Shown: piece after piece, positions 27,847-39,738 of the stretch | Layout of the letters: every line of letters starts with the position of its first letter | How positions within the stretch are numbered: position 1 is the first letter of the stretch | Assembly: GCA_021843755.1 (NCBI GenBank) | Contig: JAKBWB010000003.1 | Location: 124,001-188,000 of the forward strand | Direction of reading: 5' to 3' | Origin: Pseudomonadota bacterium | Lineage (GTDB): Bacteria > Pseudomonadota > Gammaproteobacteria > Steroidobacterales > Steroidobacteraceae | Length of the DNA stretch: 64,000 nucleotides | Translations under genes and position numbers: made by a program | Notes under the pieces: model-generated | The model's input: only the letters and a program-made list of their open reading frames with translations | What the model was told of the DNA's origin: nothing | Database searches by the model: none

Positions 27847-28199
27847 ACATCAATGTGATTAGATGCTCGGTCGTGGTAAAATCAAGTTTACTCTCATATA
27901 AATGCTCGTAATAAGGTTCTTATGTTTCTTAAACACTCTTATTAGGATGCTATTCTATTCCTAAAGCATTCCAATGCAAACCTCAGCCTCGTGTGAGCCG
28001 GGCGGGTCCTGGATGATTTTGGGAAGACCCTTGCCGACGATGACACGCTCGCGCAGACCCTCACACGCTCTCCTTGCGATAGGGTTCTCGAGGTTCTCAG
28101 CGGTGCTCGAGCGGGCACTTCACGTGCACGATCTCGCACTTCGGCAAGCGCGGAGCTAATCTGCGCTGCTCGCCGCCACCCGAAACGGACAACAAGTCG
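27847..28199. other. AT-rich intergenic region between hipB and mutS
   Basis: About 120 bases (27850-27970) are strikingly AT-rich against the GC-rich chromosome, with repeated ATAAG/CTTAT words. GTTCTTATG (27916 region) is the inverse of CATAAGAAC at the hipB start. This part probably came with hipBA. The rest is ordinary GC-rich sequence without a gene. Confidence 0.45.
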
Positions 28200-30794
28200 T
28201 TGAATGATCTAGGAAATCCCCATACGCCGGTCATGCAGCAGTACCTGCGGATCAAGAGCCGCCACCCCGACATGCTGCTTTTCTACCGCATGGGCGACTT
28301 TTACGAACTCTTCTACGACGACGCGCGCCGGGCCGCGGCACTGCTGGACATCACCCTCACCACACGCGGCCACTCCGCCGGACAGCCCATCCCCATGGCC
28401 GGCGTCCCGGTGCACAGCGTGGAGGCGTATCTGGCGCGCCTCGTACGCAAGGGTGAGAGCGTGGCCATTTGCGAGCAGCTCGGCGATCCGTCCCAGTCGA
28501 AGGGGCCGGTCGAGCGCGAAGTGGTGCGGATCGTCACCCCCGGTACCGTGACCGATGCGGCGCTGCTCGATGAGCGTCACGACACGCTGGTCGCGGCAGT
28601 AGTCCGCGACGCGGAGCGCTTCGGCCTCGCGTGGCTGGATCTGGCCGCCGGACGGTTCACCGTGCTCGAGTCGAGCGGCTTAAGCGCACTGGCCGCCGAG
28701 ATCGAGCGCCTCAAGCCGGCGGAGCTGCTGATTCCGGAAGGGACGAGCGAGCCGCCGGGGCGCGCACGGGCGCTGCGGGCGCGCCCGCCGTGGCATTTCG
28801 AGCTGGCGAGCGCCTCGCGGCTGCTCACCGACCAGCTGGGCACGCTCGACCTGAAGGGCTTCGGTGCCGACGATCTGCCGCTGGCGATCTGCGCCGCCGG
28901 GGCGTTGCTGCAATACGTGCGCGACACGCAGAAGAGCGCGGTGCCGCACATCCGCGGGCTCACCGTCGAGGAGCGCTCCGAGGCGCTGCTGATCGATGCG
29001 GCCACCCGCCGCAATCTCGAGCTGGATGAGAGTCTCGGCGGGCGCGAGGATGCCACGGTCTTCGCGCTGCTCGACGTGTGCGCCACGGCCATGGGCTCGC
29101 GCCAGTTGCGCCGCTGGCTGAACCGCCCACTCACGGATCACGAGACGCTCCGGCAGCGCTATCAGGCGCTCGGCGCGCTGCTCGATGCGCGCCGCTTCGA
29201 GGCATTGCGCGAGCGGCTGGGCGCGATCGGCGATATCGAGCGCATCCTCGCCCGCGTGGCGCTGCGCTCGGCGCGGCCGCGGGACCTGACCCAACTGCGC
29301 GCCTCGCTCGCGGCCGTTCCGGCCGTCCACGCCACGCTGGCGGGGGTCGATTCTCCGCTCATCACGGCCGTCGGGGCGCGCATCGAGACGCACGAGGAAA
29401 CCGTCACGCTGCTCGAGCGGGCCATCGCCGAGGAGCCGGCCGCATTCCTGCGTGACGGCAACGTCATCGCCTCGGGATATGACACCGAGCTCGATGAGCT
29501 GCGGCACATCGCCACGCACACCGATCAGTTTCTCCTCGAGCTTGAGCAGCGCGAGCGCGAGCGCTCGGGCATCGGCACATTGAAGCTCGGCTACAACCGC
29601 GTGCAGGGCTACTTCATCGAGATACCGCGCAAGGACGCCGAGCGCGCGCCAAAGGAATACGTGCGCCGCCAGACGGTCAAATCGGCCGAGCGCTTCATCA
29701 CCCCGGAGCTCAAGAGCTTCGAGGATCGGGTGCTCGGCGCGCGCGAGCGCGCGCTCGCCCGGGAGAAGGATCTCTACGATGAGATCCTGACCCGGCTCAT
29801 CGAGCGCCTGGCGGCATTGCAGCGCACCGCGACGGCGCTCGCCGAGCTCGATGCGCTCGGCGCGCTCGCCGAGCGGGCCGGAGCGTTGCGGTGGTGCGAG
29901 CCGCAACTCACCGACGAACCGGTGATCCAGATCGGCGCCGGCCGGCACCCGGTGGTCGAGCGCTTCACCGCCGACGCGTTCGTCCCCAACGATCTCGGAC
30001 TCGACGCCACACGGCGCATGTTGATCATCACCGGACCCAACATGGGCGGGAAATCGACCTACATGCGCCAGACGGCCATCATCGTGATCCTGGCCCACAT
30101 CGGCAGCTGCGTGCCGGCCGAGCGCGCGCTGATCGGCCCGATCGACCGCATCTTCACCCGCATCGGCGCGGCCGACGATCTGGCCGGGGGCCGCTCGACG
30201 TTCATGGTGGAGATGACCGAGGCCGCCAACATCCTGAACAACGCCGGGCAGCGCAGCCTGATCCTGATGGACGAGATCGGCCGCGGGACCAGCACCTACG
30301 ACGGACTGTCGCTCGCCTGGGCGATGGCCCGGTACATCGGCACGCAGCTGAAGTCGTTCACGCTGTTCGCGACCCACTACTTCGAACTGACCCGCCTCGC
30401 CGCGGAGATCGAGGCCTGCGCGAATGTGCACATGGATGCCACGGAGCACGCCGATCAAATCGTCTTCCTGCACGCGGTGAAGGCGGGACCGGCCAGCCGC
30501 AGCTACGGTCTGCAGGTGGCGCAGCTTGCCGGCGTACCGCCGGCCGTCATTGCGCAGGCGCGCCGGTACCTTGAGACACTCGAGGCGCAGCGCGAGGAGC
30601 GCGAGCCGATCGGGCAACCGCAGCGGGAGTTGCCGCTGTTCGCCGCCGCGCCGCCGCCGGACCCGCTGCGTACGGCGCTGCAGGCACTCGACCCCGACGA
30701 GCTGACACCCAAGGCCGCCCTTGAGGCGCTCTATCGGCTGCGGCGACTGCTGACGGACGATGCGACAGGCTCGTCTTTTACAGTCCCGCCCTGA
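28200..30794 (+). CDS. mutS: DNA mismatch repair protein MutS
   Basis: An 864-residue mismatch sensor. The mismatch-binding domain contains [17 protein letters not shown] with the Phe-x-Glu wedge. The clamp and lever domains follow, then the ATPase with Walker [10 protein letters not shown] (about 612-620), GRSTFMVEM, Walker [17 protein letters not shown], and [10 protein letters not shown]. The C-terminal helices end after [10 protein letters not shown]. The TTG at 28200 gives the family N-terminus (HTPVMQQYL); the first ATG would remove 11 residues. No mutL is in the window. Confidence 0.97.
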   Translation: MNDLGNPHTPVMQQYLRIKSRHPDMLLFYRMGDFYELFYDDARRAAALLDITLTTRGHSAGQPIPMAGVPVHSVEAYLARLVRKGESVAICEQLGDPSQSKGPVEREVVRIVTPGTVTDAALLDERHDTLVAAVVRDAERFGLAWLDLAAGRFTVLESSGLSALAAEIERLKPAELLIPEGTSEPPGRARALRARPPWHFELASASRLLTDQLGTLDLKGFGADDLPLAICAAGALLQYVRDTQKSAVPHIRGLTVEERSEALLIDAATRRNLELDESLGGREDATVFALLDVCATAMGSRQLRRWLNRPLTDHETLRQRYQALGALLDARRFEALRERLGAIGDIERILARVALRSARPRDLTQLRASLAAVPAVHATLAGVDSPLITAVGARIETHEETVTLLERAIAEEPAAFLRDGNVIASGYDTELDELRHIATHTDQFLLELEQRERERSGIGTLKLGYNRVQGYFIEIPRKDAERAPKEYVRRQTVKSAERFITPELKSFEDRVLGARERALAREKDLYDEILTRLIERLAALQRTATALAELDALGALAERAGALRWCEPQLTDEPVIQIGAGRHPVVERFTADAFVPNDLGLDATRRMLIITGPNMGGKSTYMRQTAIIVILAHIGSCVPAERALIGPIDRIFTRIGAADDLAGGRSTFMVEMTEAANILNNAGQRSLILMDEIGRGTSTYDGLSLAWAMARYIGTQLKSFTLFATHYFELTRLAAEIEACANVHMDATEHADQIVFLHAVKAGPASRSYGLQVAQLAGVPPAVIAQARRYLETLEAQREEREPIGQPQRELPLFAAAPPPDPLRTALQALDPDELTPKAALEALYRLRRLLTDDATGSSFTVPP

Positions 30795-31034
30795 CACGTC
30801 TTCGCGCCGTTCCTGACGGCGCTCGCCGTGGGGCTGCACCGGCGCGGCACGGCGGCCGGGTCCGACCCGCTGTCGCAACAGAGCATTGGGCTCACGGCTA
30901 CCCCGTTGATCGGGTCTATAATGTGCCGCACTCGGATCTCGGGCGCCACAGGTCCCGGGATCGATACCGATCCAAACTGCCGCCGGCACAGCGCGCACAT
31001 GCCGCAGGAACCGAATCGAGCCACCGCCCCGCGG

Positions 31035-31475
31035 ATGTCCAAGCTGCTGATCCGCACGGCCGCGGCCAGCGATCTCGACCTCATCCGCACGCTGCTCCAG
31101 GCGGAAGACCTGCCGGTGAGCGATCTCGAGGCCGTCCGACCGGGGTTTCTGCTCGCCTGCGCCGGGACGCAGGTCGCCGGCGCGGGGGCACTGGAGCGGT
31201 ACGGCGAAGCGGCGCTGCTGCGCTCGCTCGTCGTCGCGGCGCCCTGGCGAGGCGGCGGCCTCGGGCACCGTCTGGTCAAGTCACTGGAACGGCAGGCCCG
31301 CGCCGCGGGCGTGCATACCCTGGTGCTGCTCACCCAGGGTGCGCAGGCGTTCTTCGCGCGCCTCGACTATCAGGTGATCGCGCGCGAGCAGGCGCCGGCT
31401 GCGGTGCGCGCCAGCAGCGAGTTTCGCACGCTCTGTCCCGCGAGCGCGATCTGCATGGCGAAAACGCTGCGCTGA
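31035..31475 (+). CDS. GNAT-family N-acetyltransferase (ArsN2-like)
   Basis: A 146-residue GNAT acetyltransferase. Characteristic strands are LIRTAAASDLDLIRTLLQAEDLPVS, LLRSLVVAAPWRGGGLGHRLV (the acetyl-CoA pyrophosphate loop, here RGGGLG) and LVLLTQGAQAFFARLDYQVI. The pattern resembles ArsN2-type enzymes, but no arsenic genes are near, so the substrate is open. The ATG at 31035 is chosen; an ATG 12 codons upstream (30999) is possible. TATAAT at 30917-30922 may be its -10 element. Confidence 0.8.
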   Translation: MSKLLIRTAAASDLDLIRTLLQAEDLPVSDLEAVRPGFLLACAGTQVAGAGALERYGEAALLRSLVVAAPWRGGGLGHRLVKSLERQARAAGVHTLVLLTQGAQAFFARLDYQVIAREQAPAAVRASSEFRTLCPASAICMAKTLR

Positions 31476-31481
31476 GCGCCG

Positions 31482-32126
31482 TCACTCTGCGGCCGTGGAG
31501 AATCGCCCCTCGCGCAGGAAATGGGCCGTCTCGCGCGCCACCCGCGCCGACACCAGCATGCCCGCGTGACTGACCGGCACGACGAGGTGGGCGCTCGCGC
31601 CCGGCAACCGGGTCTCGCTGACCGCGACGGTACCGTCACTCTCCTCGTCGAATCCCGCAAGGAACTGACCGACCCCGAACGAGTGGGATCCGGCGATGAT
31701 GCCGAGGGGCCGCTCGAAGCGCCAACGCCGCTGCCGCGGGGTGAGCAGCTCCTCACTCACCGCCCGGCCCATGAGCGCGCTGATGAAGGGGGCCTGTCCG
31801 GCCTGCTCGGCTGCGCGGCTCGCCACACACGGCGTGGCGAGGAAGACCACGCGGCCCGGCGGACTGGTGTAGCGCTCGAAGAAGCTGTAGATGACCAGCC
31901 CGCCCAGGCTGTGCCCGACGAAATGCAGATTCGGGGGATCGATCGCGGCCACGAACTCCGCGAGTTGGGCGCTGATCTGGTCCATGCCGTGCTGGAGGGC
32001 CGAATAACTGAAGGCATGCACCTCGGCGCCGACCTCGCGCGCGAGCCGGTAGCGCAGCAGCAGGCCCTCGCCCCCGGACATCCACAGTCCGTGGACGTAA
32101 ATGATGTGCTGTGTCCCGCGTGCCAT
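31482..32126 (-). CDS. Alpha/beta hydrolase
   Basis: A 214-residue serine hydrolase of the lipase-like alpha/beta fold. It starts ARGTQHIIYVHGLWMSGGEG (oxyanion strand) and contains the nucleophile elbow VGHSLGGLV. A late Asp in DEESDGTVAVSET and His in PVSHAGML complete the likely triad. No signal peptide is present. It follows oppF by 50 bases on the same strand and could be the last gene of the opp operon. The substrate is unknown. Confidence 0.82.
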   Translation of the reverse strand: MARGTQHIIYVHGLWMSGGEGLLLRYRLAREVGAEVHAFSYSALQHGMDQISAQLAEFVAAIDPPNLHFVGHSLGGLVIYSFFERYTSPPGRVVFLATPCVASRAAEQAGQAPFISALMGRAVSEELLTPRQRRWRFERPLGIIAGSHSFGVGQFLAGFDEESDGTVAVSETRLPGASAHLVVPVSHAGMLVSARVARETAHFLREGRFSTAAE

Positions 32127-32176
32127 CAGGTCGGATCGTAACCGAGCGCGCCCGATCGCGCGGGCCGATCGGCTCG

Positions 32177-33162
32177 CTATGCGGCGGCGGCTTCGGCATG
32201 GTGGCACGCGACGTAGCGCCCGTCGATCTCCCGCAGGACCGGACGCTCCGCGACACAACGCGCGTCGGCCAGCGGACAGCGGGTCCGAAAGGCGCAGCCC
32301 GAGGGCAGCGCGAGCGGCGAAGGCAGCTCCTCGCGCGCCGGCGCGACCCGCCGCCGGCGCGCGAGCGCCGGATCGGGAATCGGCACCGCCGAGAGCAGCA
32401 GGCGCGTGTACGGATGCAACGGCCGCGCGTACAGCGCATCGCGGTCCGTGATCTCCATCACCCGCCCCAGATACAGCACCATCACGCGGTCGGCGATGTG
32501 GCGGACCGTGGCGAGGTCGTGCGCCACGAAGATGTAGGTCAGGCCGTGCTCGGCCCGCAGGTCGAGCAGCAGGTTGATGATCTGCGACTTGATCGATACG
32601 TCGAGCGCCGAGACCGGCTCGTCGCAGATCACCAGCTGCGGCTCCACCACCAGCGCACGAGCGATGCCGATGCGTTGCGCCTGGCCGCCGGAGAACTCGT
32701 GCGGGTAGCGGTTGATCTGCGCCGGCAGCAGACCAACCTGCTGCATCGTGCGCAGGACGCGCTGCTCGCGCTCGACGCGCCCCATGGCGGGCAGCAGTGC
32801 CTTCATCGGCTCCGCGATGATCTCGCCGACCGTCATGCGCGGATCGAGCGAGGCGAGCGGATCCTGAAAGATCATCTGCATGGACCGGCGCAGCGGACGC
32901 ATCGCAGCCTTCGGCAGCGTGGTCAGCTCCACACCGCGCAGGCGCACGCTGCCGCCGGTCGCCGGGATCAACTTCAGCAGCGCGCGCGACAGCGTTGATT
33001 TGCCGCAGCCGGACTCGCCCACGACCCCGAGAACCTCGCCCGCGCGGACATCGAAGCTGACCTGATCGACGGCGCGCAAGGTGAGCCTGGAGGGCAGCAG
33101 TCCCGGGCCGCGCACGGAAAAGTGCACATCCAGGGCACGAACTTCCAGCAAGGCAGGCTCGC

Positions 33163-33166
<4 letters not shown>
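32177..33166 (-). CDS. oppF: Oligopeptide ABC transporter ATPase (OppF/DppF type)
   Basis: A 329-residue ATPase of a peptide importer. Walker A GESGCGKST, the Q-loop FQDPLASLDPR, signature FSGGQAQR, Walker B LVICDEPVSALD and the H-loop AHD are all intact. The C-terminal oligopeptide-transport extension has the Cys-rich SGCAFRTRCPLAD...C, likely an iron-sulfur or zinc site seen in this family. The GTG start overlaps the oppD stop by 4 bases. Confidence 0.93.
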
Positions 33167-34155
<989 letters not shown>

Positions 34156-34156
34156 C

Positions 34157-35095
34157 TCAGCGGTCCTTGGGGTCCAGCGCGTCGCGCAGACCGTCGCCGA
34201 TGAAGTTGAAGCAGTACACGATCACGGCGAGAAAACTCGCGGGAATGATCAGCATGTACGGGTGCGACTGCAGCACCGCGGCGCCATCGCTCACCAACCC
34301 GCCGAGGGAGGTCAAGGGCGCCTGCACCCCCAGGCCGAGGAAGCTGAGGAACGCCTCGAACAGGATCACGGACGGGATGGTCAGCGTCACATAGACGACC
34401 ACGATGCCGATCAGGTTCGGCACGATGTGCCGCCGAACGATGGCGGCATTGCCGACGCCGCTGGCGAGCGCGGCCTCGACGAACTCGCGCTTGCGCAGGC
34501 TCAGCGTCTGGCCGCGCACGATGCGCGCGATGTCCAGCCACGATACCGCGCCGATGGCGACGAAGATCAGGAACAGATCGCGCCCGAACAGCACCATCAG
34601 CACGATCACGAACGGAATGAACGGCAGCGAGTACAGGATATCGACGATGCGCATCATCAGGCTATCCACCCAGCCGCCGGCGAACCCCGCCACCGCGCCC
34701 CAGGTCACGCCGATCACCAGTGTCACCAGCGTTGCCACCACGCCCACCATCAGCGAGATGCGACACCCCCACATGACGCGCACGAACAGGTCGCGGCCGA
34801 GCGCATCGGTGCCGAAGATGTGCCAGCCCGCCCAGGTGGGCGCCGCGTACATCAGGTTCCAGTCCGGCTGCGCATAGCCGTAGGGCCACACCCAGGGCAC
34901 CACGATGGCCGCGAGCGTGATCACCCCGAGCACCCACAGGCTGGCCAGCGCGGCGCGATTGCAGCGCAGGCGGCCCCAGGCGTCCTGCCACAGCGAGCGC
35001 CCCTGGACCGCGCCCGCCGCCAGCGCCTCGGCCTTGCGCGCCGCGCCGCGCCCGGGCACCCAGTTGGCCCACGTGTGCCGCGCATCGCCGTTCAT
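34157..35095 (-). CDS. oppC: Oligopeptide ABC transporter permease (OppC type)
   Basis: A 312-residue inner-membrane permease. After a cytoplasmic N-terminus it has a first helix (ASLWVLGVITLAAIVV). The family motif FGTDALGRDLFVRVMWGCR precedes the BPD_transp_1 domain. The EAA loop that contacts the ATPase is EAALASGVGNAAIVRRHIVP. The ATG overlaps the oppB stop (ATGA). Confidence 0.92.
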   Translation of the reverse strand: MNGDARHTWANWVPGRGAARKAEALAAGAVQGRSLWQDAWGRLRCNRAALASLWVLGVITLAAIVVPWVWPYGYAQPDWNLMYAAPTWAGWHIFGTDALGRDLFVRVMWGCRISLMVGVVATLVTLVIGVTWGAVAGFAGGWVDSLMMRIVDILYSLPFIPFVIVLMVLFGRDLFLIFVAIGAVSWLDIARIVRGQTLSLRKREFVEAALASGVGNAAIVRRHIVPNLIGIVVVYVTLTIPSVILFEAFLSFLGLGVQAPLTSLGGLVSDGAAVLQSHPYMLIIPASFLAVIVYCFNFIGDGLRDALDPKDR

Positions 35096-36015
35096 TGCTG
35101 CCTCGCCCGCGGATCGAGCACGCCATAGAGCAGATCGGCGATCAGGTTGAACGCAATGATCAACATCGCATACAGGATGGTCACGCCCATCACCAGGGTG
35201 TAGTCCCGGTTCAACGCGCCGTCGACGAAGAAGCGGCCGATGCCGGGCAGGCCGAAGATCTCCTCCACGACGATCGAGCCGGTCAGCGTATTCACCACGG
35301 CCGGCCCGAGGAACGAGATCAGCGGCATCAGCGCCGGCTTCAGCGCATGGCGCAGGATCACGGTGCGCTCCGGCAACCCCTTGGCGCGCGCGGTGCGGAT
35401 GTAGGGACTGTTCAGCACCTCGACCATCGAGCCGCGCATGATCCGCGCCACGTAGGCGATCAGCGGCAGGGCCAGCGCGAGCACCGGCAGCACCAGGTGA
35501 TCGGGCGCGCCGTTGCTCCAGCTGCCGGCCGGCAGCCAGTGCGCCTTCACCGCCAGCAGCAGAATCATCAGCGGCGCGACCACGAAGGTCGGCACCGAGA
35601 TGCCGGCCATGGCGCCGGCCATCGAGACATAGTCCCAGGCCGTGTTCTGCCGCAGCGCCGCGAGGATACCGAGCGGCATGCCGATCAGCAGCGCCAGAGC
35701 GAGCGCGAGGCCCCCGATGGTCAGATCCACCGGCAGGCCCTGCTCGATCAGCGCATTGACCGTGGTGCTGCGGTAGACATACGAGGGACCGAAATCCCCG
35801 CGCAGAATGTGCGTCAGGTAGCGGCCGTACTGTTCCCAGACCGGCTCATTCAGGTGATACATGCGCTCGAGATTGGCCAGCACCTGCGGGGGGAGCCGGC
35901 GCGCCTCGGTGAACGGTCCGCCCGGGGCCGCGCGCAGCATGAAGAAGCTCAGCGTGATGATGACCAGCAGCGTCGGGATCGCCGCCAGCACGCGGCGCAG
36001 CACCAGGCGGATCAT
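35092..36015 (-). CDS. oppB: Oligopeptide ABC transporter permease (OppB type)
   Basis: A 307-residue permease with six predicted helices. It begins MIRLVLRRVLAAIPTLLVI and has the typical FFMLRAAPGGPF after the first helix. The EAA loop is RTARAKGLPERTVILRHALK. The start codon overlaps the oppA stop by 4 bases. It forms the channel with OppC. Confidence 0.93.
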   Translation of the reverse strand: MIRLVLRRVLAAIPTLLVIITLSFFMLRAAPGGPFTEARRLPPQVLANLERMYHLNEPVWEQYGRYLTHILRGDFGPSYVYRSTTVNALIEQGLPVDLTIGGLALALALLIGMPLGILAALRQNTAWDYVSMAGAMAGISVPTFVVAPLMILLLAVKAHWLPAGSWSNGAPDHLVLPVLALALPLIAYVARIMRGSMVEVLNSPYIRTARAKGLPERTVILRHALKPALMPLISFLGPAVVNTLTGSIVVEEIFGLPGIGRFFVDGALNRDYTLVMGVTILYAMLIIAFNLIADLLYGVLDPRARQQ

Positions 36016-37679
36016 GGCTGGCGCAGGGTGTGCTGGCGGATCCACATGTAGCGCGCCAGGTGCACATTCAACACGTTGGGCTCGATGCCGGCGACATAGG
36101 GCTTGACCAGCTCGTTGGAGTTGTAGAAGTACAGCGGGATGAGCGGCGCGTCATGGTTGAGGATCGCGTCCGCCTTGGCGTACAGCGCGTAACGCCGGGC
36201 CCGGTTCGGCTCGGCCACGGCGGCCTTGACCGCGGCCTGATAGGCCGGATTGTCATAACCGCCGTAGTTCATGACGAAGCCCTTCACGAACTGGTGGGCG
36301 AACGTGTACGGCGAGGGGTAGTTCCCCACCCACGCGCTCCAGAACAGCTTGGCGTTCTTGTACTGGATGTCCTGGAGCATCACCTTCCACTGCTCCTGCC
36401 ACAGGACAATGTCCGCCCCGAGCGCCTGATGCCACATGGTGGCCACGGCCTCCATGTAGTTGCGCGTGTGCACCCCCTCGGTCATGTACAGCAGCTTGAC
36501 CCGCAGCGGATGCGCCTTGGAATAGCCGGCCGCACGGTACAGGCGGCGCGCGACGGCCAGGCGCCTCGCCATCGGCCAGTGCGCCCACGCGGGCGAGCGC
36601 CGGGTGAAGCCCGGGAGGGGCGGAAACAGCGAATGGGCCGGCATGTCCATGCCCTGCATGAGCTTCTCGTCGAGCACGCGGCGGTCGAGCGACATCGTCA
36701 GCGCCAGGCGCAGATCGCGGTTGTTGAACGGTTGCTCGTGCACCAGCATGCCGAGGTAGGCGGTGCCGTACATCGGTGTCACGCGTACCTGACTCCCCAG
36801 ATCGCGCCGCAGCCAACCGACATCGCTCGGCGGAAAGGCCGGAGTGCCGACGAAGTCCAGATCGCCGGCCAGATAGCGCGAGAGCGCCGAGGAAGCCGAG
36901 GGCACCGGGTAGAAGATCTCCTCGCGCAGCCGCACGTGGGCGGCATCCCAGTAGTACGGGTTCTTCTTCAGGGTCAGGTGGCCGTTGATCACCCAGGCGG
37001 CCAGATAGAAGGCGCCGTCGCTCACCAGATGGCCCGGGCGCGTCCAGGCCATCCCCCACCGGCGGATCGCCGGCGGATACAACGGCATGTAATAGACGTT
37101 GAACAACATCGAGAGGAAATACGGCGTCCGGCCGACCAGCCGGACCTCGAGCGTGTGCGCGCCGAGCGCCGTCACGCCGAGCGAGTCGGGCGGCCGCTTG
37201 CCGTCGATGATGGCCTGCGCGTTGACGATACGGGCGAGCGACTGGGCGTACTGCGCGGCGGTATCCGGGTCGACCTCGCGCCGCCACGCATACACGAAAT
37301 CCGCCGCGGTGACCGGCTTGCCGTTGGACCAGCGCGCCGCCGGCCGCAGGTGAAAGATGTAGGTCCTGCCGTCGGGGGAGATGCTCCAGGAGCTGGCCAC
37401 TCCGGGTATGATTTTTCCGCCCGCGCTGAGGGTCACCAGGCCCTCGAACAGATCCTCGATGACGTCGGTGCTCGGGACATCGGCGGCCAGGGACGGATCG
37501 AGCGTGCGCGGCGTCTCGGCCACGCGCCGGCGCAGGACCTGCAGCGCCGGTGGCGCGGGCCGGTCCGAGACCACGTAGCGATAGACCGGGCCGCCGTGGT
37601 AGCCCGCGGCGCTGCTGCAGGCACTGAGCAGCGCGGCGGCGATCATGACCACCAGGCTGCGCAGCCGCGGCCCCCGCAT
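36012..37679 (-). CDS. oppA: Oligopeptide-binding lipoprotein (SBP family 5, OppA)
   Basis: A 555-residue periplasmic peptide-binding protein. The signal peptide ends in LLSAC, so it is a lipoprotein anchored at Cys20. The family-5 pattern is clear (ETPRTLDPSLAADVPSTDVI, DGRTYIFHLRPAARWSNGKP, TAADFVYAWRREVDP, KKNPYYWDA). The ATG at 37679 gives a good signal peptide; a TTG two codons earlier is possible. It is first of oppABCDF, and the following genes overlap it or one another. Confidence 0.92.
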   Translation of the reverse strand: MRGPRLRSLVVMIAAALLSACSSAAGYHGGPVYRYVVSDRPAPPALQVLRRRVAETPRTLDPSLAADVPSTDVIEDLFEGLVTLSAGGKIIPGVASSWSISPDGRTYIFHLRPAARWSNGKPVTAADFVYAWRREVDPDTAAQYAQSLARIVNAQAIIDGKRPPDSLGVTALGAHTLEVRLVGRTPYFLSMLFNVYYMPLYPPAIRRWGMAWTRPGHLVSDGAFYLAAWVINGHLTLKKNPYYWDAAHVRLREEIFYPVPSASSALSRYLAGDLDFVGTPAFPPSDVGWLRRDLGSQVRVTPMYGTAYLGMLVHEQPFNNRDLRLALTMSLDRRVLDEKLMQGMDMPAHSLFPPLPGFTRRSPAWAHWPMARRLAVARRLYRAAGYSKAHPLRVKLLYMTEGVHTRNYMEAVATMWHQALGADIVLWQEQWKVMLQDIQYKNAKLFWSAWVGNYPSPYTFAHQFVKGFVMNYGGYDNPAYQAAVKAAVAEPNRARRYALYAKADAILNHDAPLIPLYFYNSNELVKPYVAGIEPNVLNVHLARYMWIRQHTLRQP

Positions 37680-37955
37680 CCTCAAGCGCAGGCGCTCCGC
37701 ACTGAAGCGACGCCAGGTCGAAGTACGCGCCGCGGCGGACTCGGGATGGGTGGCACTATGAGCATCTGCGATCGCTGCGTCCGGGCAGAATGTCTCTGCC
37801 GGACAATGATCCCGCTATGACCGGCAGAAGCACAGAAAGTGCCGGCAAAACTGCGAACCGAGTCGTGCGCGCGGTGAACCGCCGGCGATCCGCCCAAAGC
37901 GTGATGCGGCTCACGCGGCGCACGCTTCGCGCCCCGGGAGTGCGCGGCTTGCCGT

Positions 37956-39725
37956 TCAAGCCTGCGGCTTGCGCAACCGGATGTGCAGCTCCCGCAGCTG
38001 CGCCTCGCTCACTTCCGTGGGCGCCTCGGTCAGCGGGTCGGCGGCCGTCTGCGTCTTGGGGAACGCAATCACCTCGCGGATGCTGTCGGCCCCGGCCATG
38101 AGCATCGCCAGCCGATCCAGTCCGAAGGCGATGCCGCCGTGCGGCGGTGCGCCGAATTTCAGCGCATCGAGCAGGAAGCCGAACTTGCTGCGCGCTTCCT
38201 CGGCCTGGATGCCGAGCAGCTCGAACACGGCCGACTGCATCTCCTGCCGGTGGATACGCACCGAGCCCCCGCCGACCTCCGAGCCGTTGAGCACCATGTC
38301 GTACGCCTTGGCGAGCACGCCGCGCGGATCGGCGCTGACCTCGGCCGGATCGTCGCTGCGGGGCGAGGTGAACGGATGATGCATCGCCACCCAGCGGCGC
38401 TGATCCTGATCCCATTCGAACATCGGGAAGTCGACCACCCACAGCGGCCGCCAGCCCCTCTGCACGATGCCGAGGTCCTGCCCCACCAACAGCCGCAGCG
38501 CCCCGAGCGCATCGCCCACCACCTTGGCGGTGTCGGCGCCGAAGAAGATCAGGTCGTTGTCGAGCGCACCGCTGCGCTCGAGGATGCCGGCGAGCTGCGC
38601 GTCGCTCAGGAACTTCACGATCGGCGACTGCAGGCCCTCGCGCCCGCGCGCGCGCGCGTTGACTTTGATGTAGGCCAGGCCCTTGGCCCCGTGGCGGGCC
38701 ACGTACGCGGTGTAGGCATCGATCTGGGAGCGCGCCAACGCCGCCCCGCCCGGCACCCGCAGCGCCGCCACCCGGCCGTTCGGATCGTTCGCCGGCGCGG
38801 CGAACACCTTGAAGTCGCACTCGCGCACCAGGTCGCCGATCTCGGTCAGCTCGAGCGCGATGCGCAGATCCGGCTTGTCCGAGCCGTAGCGGCTCATGGC
38901 CTCGGCATAACTGATGCGCGGGAAGGGATCGGGCAGCCTCTCGCCGAGCACCTCGTCGAATACATGACGCACCAGAGCCTCCATCAGCGCCATGATCTGC
39001 TCCTGGGTGAGGAAGGAGGTCTCGACGTCGAGCTGGGTGAACTCGGGCTGGCGGTCGGCGCGCAGGTCCTCGTCGCGGAAGCAGCGCACGATCTGATAGT
39101 ACCGGTCGAAGCCGGCGACCATCAGCAGCTGCTTGAAGATCTGCGGGGACTGCGGCAGCGCGAAGAACTTGCCGGGATGCGTGCGGCTCGGCACCAGATA
39201 GTCGCGCGCCCCTTCGGGCGTCGCCTTCGTGAGCATCGGCGTCTCGATGTCGATGAAATCGTGCGCATCGAGATAGCCGCGCATGGCGCGTGTGATCCGG
39301 TGCCGCAGACGCAGCCGGCGGTTCATGACTTCCCGCCGCAGGTCGAGGTACCGGTAGCGCAGGCGCACTTCCTCGCTCACGGTCTCATCGAGCTGGAAGG
39401 GAAGCGGCTCGCAGCGGTTGAGCACCTCGAGCGCCTCGGCGAGCACTTCCACTTGCCCGGAGGCGAGGTGCGGGTTCACGGTGCCCGCGGGACGCGCGCG
39501 CACGCGCCCCTCGACCCGGATCACGAACTCGTTGCGCAGCCGCTCGGCGTCCTTGAACAGCGCCGCGGCGTCGGGATCGAAGACGATCTGCAGCAGCCCC
39601 TCGCGGTCGCGCAGATCGATGAAAATGATGCCGCCATGATCGCGCCGGCGGTGTACCCAGCCGGCCACTTCGATGATTTGGCCGACCGAGCGTGCATCGA
39701 CCTGTCCGCAGTAATGTGAGCGCAT
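37956..39725 (-). CDS. aspS: Aspartyl-tRNA synthetase
   Basis: A 589-residue class IIb synthetase, full bacterial length. It starts [20 protein letters not shown] with an OB-fold anticodon-binding domain. The catalytic domain has [10 protein letters not shown], motif 2 [18 protein letters not shown] and motif 3 [13 protein letters not shown]. The bacterial insertion (GAD) domain lies between. Asp versus Asx specificity cannot be judged from sequence alone. It follows fmdB, DUF502 and an alcohol dehydrogenase gene on the same strand. Confidence 0.96.
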   Translation of the reverse strand: MRSHYCGQVDARSVGQIIEVAGWVHRRRDHGGIIFIDLRDREGLLQIVFDPDAAALFKDAERLRNEFVIRVEGRVRARPAGTVNPHLASGQVEVLAEALEVLNRCEPLPFQLDETVSEEVRLRYRYLDLRREVMNRRLRLRHRITRAMRGYLDAHDFIDIETPMLTKATPEGARDYLVPSRTHPGKFFALPQSPQIFKQLLMVAGFDRYYQIVRCFRDEDLRADRQPEFTQLDVETSFLTQEQIMALMEALVRHVFDEVLGERLPDPFPRISYAEAMSRYGSDKPDLRIALELTEIGDLVRECDFKVFAAPANDPNGRVAALRVPGGAALARSQIDAYTAYVARHGAKGLAYIKVNARARGREGLQSPIVKFLSDAQLAGILERSGALDNDLIFFGADTAKVVGDALGALRLLVGQDLGIVQRGWRPLWVVDFPMFEWDQDQRRWVAMHHPFTSPRSDDPAEVSADPRGVLAKAYDMVLNGSEVGGGSVRIHRQEMQSAVFELLGIQAEEARSKFGFLLDALKFGAPPHGGIAFGLDRLAMLMAGADSIREVIAFPKTQTAADPLTEAPTEVSEAQLRELHIRLRKPQA

Positions 39726-39738
39726 AAGGGGCGCGATG

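Noticed and set aside
28680..31268. Minus-strand frame of 862 codons antisense to mutS
   Set aside because: A GC-rich shadow of mutS; no domain and no start signal.
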